Source: Pohlia nutans (Eukaryota > Streptophyta > Bryopsida > Bryales > Mniaceae). Taken from it: a DNA stretch of 64,000 nt. Of this stretch, positions 58,311 to 64,000 are shown piece by piece. Both the position numbers and the translations under genes were made by a program. Below the pieces are notes generated by a model. It was not told the origin of the DNA, ran no database searches, and worked only from the letters and a program-made list of their open reading frames with translations. The DNA is taken from the NCBI GenBank assembly GCA_022496805.1, contig CM040086.1:13332501-13396500 (forward strand), written 5' to 3'. Every line of letters starts with the position of its first letter. The first letter of the stretch is position 1.

Positions 58311-59400
58311 GCAAGATTCCCTTCCGGGTCCGAACCGGATGAGAGGGTAGCAAATCAGAGAGGTATGAATGCACCCTTAGCCAGTAGTCAATTGTTGGCC
58401 GCATTCCATGTATCGCAGGATGCATCCAGAATGGGGGAGATGGATAGGATGATGGCCGGAGGCCAATCCACTCCGGAACAGACTTCAAGACCGGCTGCGA
58501 GTCCGGTGGTGAGTATGCCGCGGAGAAATCCGGATGCCAGTATTGGAGGGGACCAGTCGGAGGCCAGCCTGGCTAATTTGGCAGACCAGGTTGCTGATTG
58601 GCGGAAACCGGAACCACCCCGGGTAGGAAGTGAATACCAGGGGAAGACCAGGAGGTAGACGGCCAACCGGATGCAGGTGGTCAGGAAGACAGGACGGATG
58701 CCGGTGAGCCAGAGGAGTGCGAAGTGGATGCGGGCGAACCGGAGGAGAACGAGACCCAGGAGGACGAGCCGGATGGGAGTCAACCGGAGACCGAGGGAGA
58801 AAATGACCAGGGGGAAGTCCGGGAGCGCCGGTCCAAGAAGGAGGATGCTTCTCCGGAATCCAATTAGGAAGAGGATGGGGGCTCTGAGGGCGACAGGGTC
58901 AGTGGCCCGGAGGGGCAGGAAGATCAGTAGGATCCGGGTTGCAGTGTGAACCGAATCAGGCTAAGGAGTAGGCATTAGGCTAGGTAGACTAGCTCGTGTG
59001 TGAATAGGACCTTTTCGTGGTAGGTTAGGCGCTTTTGCCAGTAGGATAGGATTGGGATCTTTTGGATGAGATTTCCCTTGATTTCCGGATCACGGGTTTG
59101 TAGGATCTGGGCGGGAAACCCGGTCCGGTGGTTGAGGGCCACTACTTGCCCAGGAATGCAGGAATGCTTGGCATTCTTGGGGTCTTCTTGTATTACTGTT
59201 TCGTTGAAAGCAAACTGCTGTAGAGCATTATCCGAAAATTGTGTATGTGTTGTGGGGTTGTTTGTGGAATGGTACAGTAGTCAAGAGTCCCTTGGTAACC
59301 GGGTAGGCAGTCCGGGTTCTCGAGTGATTCGGGTGTGAAGTCTGAATATGGTTTTTGGGTGATTTGAGGACTGTTTGAAAGAGTGGTCTCTAATTTCCGT
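58311..59400 (+). pseudogene. Frameshifted C-terminal tail of the TGTCG-element protein
   Basis: Plus-strand frames 58365-58658 (MGEMDRMMAGG, comparable to 'GEIDRLMR' in copies 1 and 2) and 58671-58949 continue the tail seen after the ARLYDE region in the other copies, ending in an acidic stretch. From about 58950 to 60143 no coding is seen. Confidence 0.55.
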
Positions 59401-60579
59401 ACGCTAGGTAATCCGAGTTAGTGGCTGGGCAGGTAGGAGGGGGTACTCCGGGTTGCTCAGAACTCCTGGACGGGTAGTCCGGTTGAGGTGCCAGCACTAG
59501 GAAGGTCCAGGCGAGGGGGAATACGGGATCACGGGAGTAAAACAGGGCGCTAGAATTCCTGAATACTAGTTTTGGATTCCCCGGATAATGTCTATTCCGG
59601 TTAGTAAGTCGTAGTAATTGGGAGAAAGGGGAAACCGGATTGCGCTTGCGTGACACGGCTGCCGGTTGGATAAAACTAGCAGTTGAAAGGGCAGTACGGT
59701 GAGTACCCGGGATTAGGAGTTTTGTGAGTATAACCGGAAGGTAGCGAAGTTCCCATCACTTGAATCAGTAGGGAGGGGTGTGTCTTTCAATCCAACACCA
59801 CTAATGTGAATGGAGAACCCTCTGAGGGGAAACAGAGGTTAATCGAAATCGGATCAGGTCATACCGGTGGACCGGGGGAGAGGAAGATTAGTAAGAAGTC
59901 CTCCCCAGAAAGATACCGGATCTAGTCGTAACCGGGTCAGTCACTAGGAGAAGGCCCGGTTCAGTAGGAAAGAGGGATTCAGCTGGTGACAAAGAGAGAG
60001 AGATCACTAGTCCGGGACCATCTCCGGAAACGTCCCACTTCACAGAGTCTCCGCGGAACGATAACCCGGAAATCACCTCTACGAGCGTTCTTAATACGAA
60101 AAAGTCCGTTCTAGGGGAATATCCGGTATCACGTGCTACGACAATGCGTTCTCGCAGACGTCAACTGCTTCAAGGGTAATGAATCTCCTTCCCTCGGGAG
60201 CACGAACATGAAGCTGTCTTTGGAGAGCATAAGCTGTCTCTCTCCTGATCTCAAATGAGCAAGAGTAGAACTTTCGACGGAGAATCCTAGTGGACTCCCT
60301 TGGAAACGTCTGACAGCACCGATACTTGCAACACCTCTGCGAACTAACCTTCCGAACCTCATCCTCTGAAGTCTTGAATTTCAACTTGGATACATGGGAC
60401 TGATCTCTGGATAAGATTTTTCGACGAACAAACCTGTAGGGATTTTGAGGAATACCTTGAAGCCCTGCACAGTCCGTAGTTTCCGTCTGAGCAGCCTCAG
60501 AGCAGAGCGTTACAATGTCAGATAGAAGTCGACCACCCTCGAGTCTGGTGCTAGATAACGGCCAACGCATTGTCGTCAT

Positions 60580-61490
60580 TTGCAGAGATTCATGTCTGTA
60601 TCGCCAACATCTGTATCGCCAAGAACATTCTCATCGCACGCCTCATCTGGCAGACAGACTTGTATCATTGCCCTTCCAAACATGGAGAAATCCTCGTTCA
60701 GAAGCTCGCAGCATTTATTTCTCCAGAGGGGCCGATCAGGATATGGCAGACCCGAATCTGAACCCGCTTCGATGCTCTCAGTTGAGAAAGAGGCGATGGG
60801 AGTAGTTCCGTCTCCTAAGCTATCACTTTGAGAGCCATTGCTCGGATCGACGCTGTGGTGGAGTGGGGTTGAATGAACATCCGTCTGCGAGCCACCATCA
60901 TCGCTGCGCTCGGACTCCATGAGACCGATACCAGACTGTGCATTCCCAGTGCTACCACAGCCTTCGATCATTGGAGATTCACCGTTCACTCCACTGCCGT
61001 CTGCCTCCACCTTCACTCTCTTCAGTGTAGGCAGTGTCGGCTGCCAGCCGATAGGATGTTCGTCTACAGTGGATGGATCCAGCGGCCGGACCTTGTAACT
61101 GCTCCAAAGGACTCTATATCCGAGGCACTCTCCAAGGGAAGTATGATCTATGTTCTCGCAGTATGCCGGCAAGCCTAAGAAATCCTTCTTCACCGTCATG
61201 AGTCGAACGATGACGAAAAAGCTATGAGGAACACGGAATCCCTCCCACGTTCCCTTAGGAGAACACTCCACAATGACTCCCACTCCAGCACAATGATGGT
61301 CACCTCCGTCACTGTGCAAGAGAGCTACCTCCATGTTCACCGTGAGAGTAAGGAACTGGTCGATGGGCTTCTCCTCAGTAGCGTCAAGTGTCGACTGCCA
61401 GCCGACAGGCGTGGGAGCAGTATCATTCTCAGAAAAATATGGATACACATATCGCTCCTCCCACACGATTGATAACTGCACGTCCGGCAT
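60580..61490 (-). CDS. Hypothetical protein or upstream exon of the transposase-like gene
   Basis: A 304-codon minus-strand open frame starting MPDVQLSIVWEERYVYPYF, with VALLHSDGGDHHCAGVGVIV and SFFVIVRLMTVKKDFLGLPAY, then a Ser/Asp-rich half ending FSMFGRAMIQVCLPDEACDE. The first half looks like a folded domain that I do not recognise. Two palindrome copies (61035-61053 and 61389-61407) lie in frame and encode IGWQPT- and VGWQST-like words. It overlaps the next exon start and may be the 5' part of the same DUF7869 gene or a separate gene. Confidence 0.45.
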
Positions 61491-62587
61491 AGTAGAATCC
61501 GGAGTGGGTTAACACGACTACCACTCCCTTACCCACTTTTCCTCGCCCAGAGCCACTGTTCTTCGTAAACGCGTCGATTGGTTCAGTGTCCAACGTCGAA
61601 GGCAGTGACCTCTTCATGACTGTATCGGCTGCCGGCCAATAGTGGTGGACACTACAACTTTGCAAACACAACGACGACCTAGCGCGGTAATGGTGGCACT
61701 AAACCCTTGAAATTCTTCACTAAACCCTAAAAACTCCAGTCGACCAGCACGCTATACGTGTTAAACTTAGTATCGGTGGGCGGCCGACAGGGATCAGGTG
61801 ACCGCGGGTTCAAAGTAAGGATATCGGCTGGAGTGCTGAACTGTATCGGCTGGCGCCAGCAGGCCTAGCGGGAATGTCAGTTTCTACACCAGATGATTGC
61901 TCAGAATGCTCATTTAAGCCACAGAGAATGAATCCAGTAACCTTGCAAGCTTAATGCAAATGCTCGAATCACAATAGCCACATAATTCTACGCTCTACAA
62001 ACCCACATGCAAGATCAATATACGCGCAACAATCAAAATTGCAACAAAAGTGTATCACAGAGAAAGAGAGATCCAAATCAAGGAGGTCCGCAGCTGGCGC
62101 AACAATCCTAGAGAGAGACAATGAAAATGGAAGCAGAATGGATACCCCAAGGGAATTCCCATGCGCGATTGGCGCCCAAATCAAGAAAATTTCAAATTCC
62201 TTGGAAGTTCTTGGAATGAGTTTGATCGTCGATGAAGTTCTTGGGATGGATTTTTGCGTTGATGATGATTGCCACCTAGAGAGTTAGGGTGGATGAAATT
62301 TTGTAGTTAGGCGTCCGTTCGGATGCATGAAATGACTAATGTGACACTATTGGCGGCGTACGATTTGACGGCCTACGGTGGGCGGAGTACGACTTGACGG
62401 CCTACGGTGTGACGTGGCGGGCCCGCGCCATCATTTCTTGGAGGAGCGCTGGTGGGGGGTTACTCTCCCTCCCCCTCTCATTTTCTCCTCATTTCATTCC
62501 CTCACTTTCACTCTCGCCTCTCTCCTCCCTCTCACCTCCCTCTGTTCTCACCCTCCCTCACCTTCTCTCCCTCCTCTATTACATGCT
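61491..62587. other. No gene recognised; three or four degenerate palindromes
   Basis: Palindrome-like sites at 61623-61641 (TATCGGCTGCCGGCCAATA), 61771-61789 (TATCGGTGGGCGGCCGACA) and about 61844 (TATCGGCTGGCGCCAGCAG). GCCTACGGTG(T/G)G.CG is repeated at about 62370-62410. A CT-rich tract lies at 62460-62580. Open frames here are short and unsupported. Confidence 0.6.
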
Positions 62588-62760
62588 GGTGGCCAGCCGA
62601 GTGCTCGCTTTGCTGCAACAGCCGATACACTTTGGGCAGCAGCCGACACATTTGATTCAGCCGACACATTTGATTCAGCCGCTGATACGTGGAGTGTAGC
62701 AGCCAATATTGGAGAGTGCAGCAGCCGACACAGGGACCATCAGCAGCCGATACTTTGAGC
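62588..62760 (+). repeat. Direct array of half-palindromes (CAGCCGAYA)
   Basis: GGCCAGCCGAG, ACAGCCGATACA, GCAGCCGACACA, TTCAGCCGACACA, TTCAGCCGCTGATAC, GCAGCCAATA, GCAGCCGACACA and GCAGCCGATAC follow one another every 15-30 bp, all in the same orientation. This is the right arm of the 19-bp palindrome without its left arm. Two units (GATTCAGCCGACACATTT) are an exact local duplication. Confidence 0.75.
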
Positions 62761-62831
62761 GCAAGATCAGATGGCCACGCAACCCAGGTACGCATATTTC
62801 TTATCATTCGCATCATTTCAGCTGACCGGTG

Positions 62832-63294
62832 TATCGGCTGGCAGCCGATAGTCTGAGCGTATGTTGGCTGCCGGCCGATACACCACTCGTTGAGAATTCC
62901 TGTCAGTGGTGTGCTTTGCTTGATTATATCGGCTGGCAGCCGATAGAGTGATTCCTATCGGTCGCCGGCTGATACAATCGTAACCAAGTACACATCGTAG
63001 GGGACCTAGACATACTTTAGCGCATACTAGTCTCACCTCTTATCTTTGAACTCTTGGGTGGTCTCATAGGGTTTATCGTGATGTATCGGCCGGCAGCCGA
63101 TACTCTCTGAGTATTTTCCAGCAGCGTATAGTGGCAATATGTCGGCCGGCAGCCGATAGAGTATGCAAGGCATTGTAGTTGGTTTGTCATGTGATCGTTA
63201 TTGTGTGTCGGCCGGCAGCCGATAGAGCGAGGACTCTCTGTTGTGTCGGCCTGTTGTAGTGCTGTTGATGATGGGTATCGGCCGGCAGCCGATA
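62832..63294. repeat. Cluster of eight dispersed palindromes in 460 bp
   Basis: Copies at 62832-62850, 62862-62880, 62927-62945, 62956-62974, 63084-63102, 63140-63158, 63206-63224 and 63276-63294. The last four are TRTCGGCCGGCAGCCGATA, and three of these are followed by GAG. Spacing is about 30-110 bp. The flanking DNA is not repeated, so the palindrome itself is the unit. Confidence 0.92.
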
Positions 63295-63321
63295 GAGACT
63301 TACAATTGTTTTAATCGTGCA

Positions 63322-64000
63322 GAAAGCCGGGTCTCCTCACTAAGCTCCTCGGGTCTCCGCGGACCTCAATGAATGTGACAGCCGAGGACTTTGTTCCGCG
63401 CGGTGTATGGGAAGCAAAGAAGGAAGTTGAACAATGGGGTCTTTGCTGGAGGGTGAACAGGATGAAACGAGTCGACATAGTGTGCACGTACGTCCTGAAG
63501 GGATGCTGCCAGCCTAGGCATGGATGCGTTCTTGCGGTGGCAGAGGGGCTGGAGTCCGAGAACGTCGATCCGTTGATCAGCTTGATGCCCATCAATGACC
63601 CCATGGAGCAGCCCGACAACATAGCAGTATGCATTCCATGGAGGAAGTGCTCCGAGAATGTTTGTGGCCAGGCGTCGAAGGAGCAGGGTATGACATTTGC
63701 GGGCGAATACCCCGAATCTCGCGATGAATTCATGGATTCGTGGGATTCACTGAATGCGGCCCGAATCCAAGCTAACGATGACTTTGAGGCCGACGAAGAG
63801 GCAGCGAGGAAGGCGGCGGAGGATAAGGAGAAAGGGAAGAAAAAGGCCACCCCGCGAAAGAAGAGAGGTGCTCCGGGGACGGGAGAAGAGGCTGATCCGG
63901 AGCCGGCTCAAGAAACTGGTGAGGGCAGCAGCAAGCCAAAGCGGAAGGGGAAGAGCAAGGCCGCTGTTGGGAAGAAACCGCTAGAGCTCTCATTGGATGA
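63322..64000 (+). CDS. Partial gene at the right edge, conserved-looking N-part and lysine-rich tail
   Basis: An open plus-strand frame runs from at least 63322 to the window end without a stop. An ATG lies at 63369 (MNVTAEDFVPRGVWEAKKEV), and the frame is also open upstream to TGCAG at 63321, a likely splice acceptor (then KPGLLTKLLGSPRTS). The first 120 residues contain WRVNRMKRVDIVCTYVLKGC and several Cys (CC...C, then C...C), a possible zinc-binding fold. From about residue 140 the sequence is a K/E/A-rich charged tail. I do not recognise the family. The palindrome cluster lies in the presumed upstream intron. Confidence 0.55.

Larger units (their letters stand above)
56116..60143 (+). 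mobile_element. TGTCG element copy 3, inside the transposase-like gene
   Basis: A 4028-bp element in inverse orientation to copies 1 and 2. It starts TGTCAAACCTCG and ends CACGTGCTACGACA. The target duplication is ACGCG (56111-56115) versus ATGCG (60144-60148), one transition apart, and the interrupted gene reads GAGAACGCGTGG across the site (E-N-A-W). It has the best-preserved reading frame of the family. The 3' non-coding part (59400-60143) matches the left ends of copies 1 and 2. Confidence 0.9.
53542..60579 (-). pseudogene. DDE-transposase-like gene of the DUF7869 type, split by TGTCG element copy 3
   Basis: The large 3' exon (53542-55491, 649 codons, open) carries HDKMDTT (Asp 85/88), FLQLDNSAKDNKNR (Asp 209) and GHTHEDIDAHFSYLSK (Glu/Asp 248-251), the spaced acidic residues of DUF7869 proteins, which are thought to be derived from DDE transposases. 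An upstream exon (about 60579-60149) has CCKYRCCQTFPRE and ITLEAVDVCENA. Copy 3 of the TGTCG element interrupts it there, and the exon resumes at 56115 with WYIIHGVSRSAYHVYKA. An intron (about 55870-55495) carrying three 19-bp palindromes separates it from the 3' exon; one stop follows RARATL near 55975. The element insertion makes this copy non-functional. The family call rests on remembered motifs and needs a profile search. Confidence 0.72.

Noticed and set aside
62378..62758. Three overlapping plus-strand frames rich in Ser/Leu/Pro
   Set aside because: They arise from a CT-rich tract and the half-palindrome array.
45397..63294. CRISPR-like array
   Set aside because: The repeats are irregularly spaced, palindromic, in plant nuclear DNA, and without cas genes.
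63311..63850. 179-codon minus-strand frame near the right edge
   Set aside because: Antisense to the longer open plus-strand frame, which has a splice acceptor and a more protein-like composition.

Overview
The window is nuclear DNA of a green streptophyte. It has a plant-type LRR receptor kinase with canonical GT-AG introns, fragments of plant genes (SPIRRIG-like BEACH, PIR/SRA1 of the WAVE complex, phosphoserine aminotransferase), TTTAGGG-type telomere-like repeats, and a long block of AT-rich plastid DNA in streptophyte gene order (clpP, rps12, rpl20, rps18, rpl33, psaJ, trnP, trnW, petG, petL, psbE-F-L-J, petA, cemA, ycf4; then matK, trnK, psbA, trnH, ycf2). The very AT-rich plastome, psbA-trnH-ycf2 adjacency and the transposon repertoire favour a charophyte alga such as Chara, or a bryophyte, over a seed plant. 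That assignment is inference.

Layout. 1-10.5 kb: nuclear DNA with degraded MITEs, a minus-strand SPIRRIG-like pseudogene (about 2.3-4.05 kb) and a five-exon LRR receptor kinase of the CEPR/XIP type (5.57-9.77 kb) with one in-frame stop. 10.6-44.6 kb: a nuclear plastid insertion (NUPT) holding roughly 15 kb of plastid DNA in two colinear pieces joined inside ycf4/matK. It has since been blown up by later insertions: four TTAA-flanked piggyBac-like MITEs, a 163-bp perfect-palindrome CACTA MITE, two copies of a new element family with TGTCG...CGACA ends and 5-bp target duplications (one in rps18, one in psbA), two inverted CATCAGG elements nested in the first of those, and a 3.3-kb insert of nuclear gene fragments between trnK and psbA. 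Most plastid genes carry stops or frameshifts; petG, psbE and the clpP exons remain open.

44.6-64 kb: nuclear DNA rich in a dispersed 19-bp palindrome (consensus TRTCGGCYGSCRGCCGAYA), about 23 copies. Into it have landed a young, intact copia retrotransposon (48.0-53.4 kb; 260-bp LTRs with one difference seen) and a third TGTCG element (56.1-60.1 kb) that carries the best-preserved copy of its 657-aa protein. The third element splits a minus-strand DDE-transposase-like gene of the DUF7869 type exactly inside an exon. The right edge holds a gene that runs off the window.

The window is best read as layered insertions: host gene or NUPT, then TGTCG elements and TTAA MITEs, then elements nested in them. 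Several insertion sites can be resolved to the base because the interrupted plastid or transposase gene, or a sister copy, gives the empty-site sequence.
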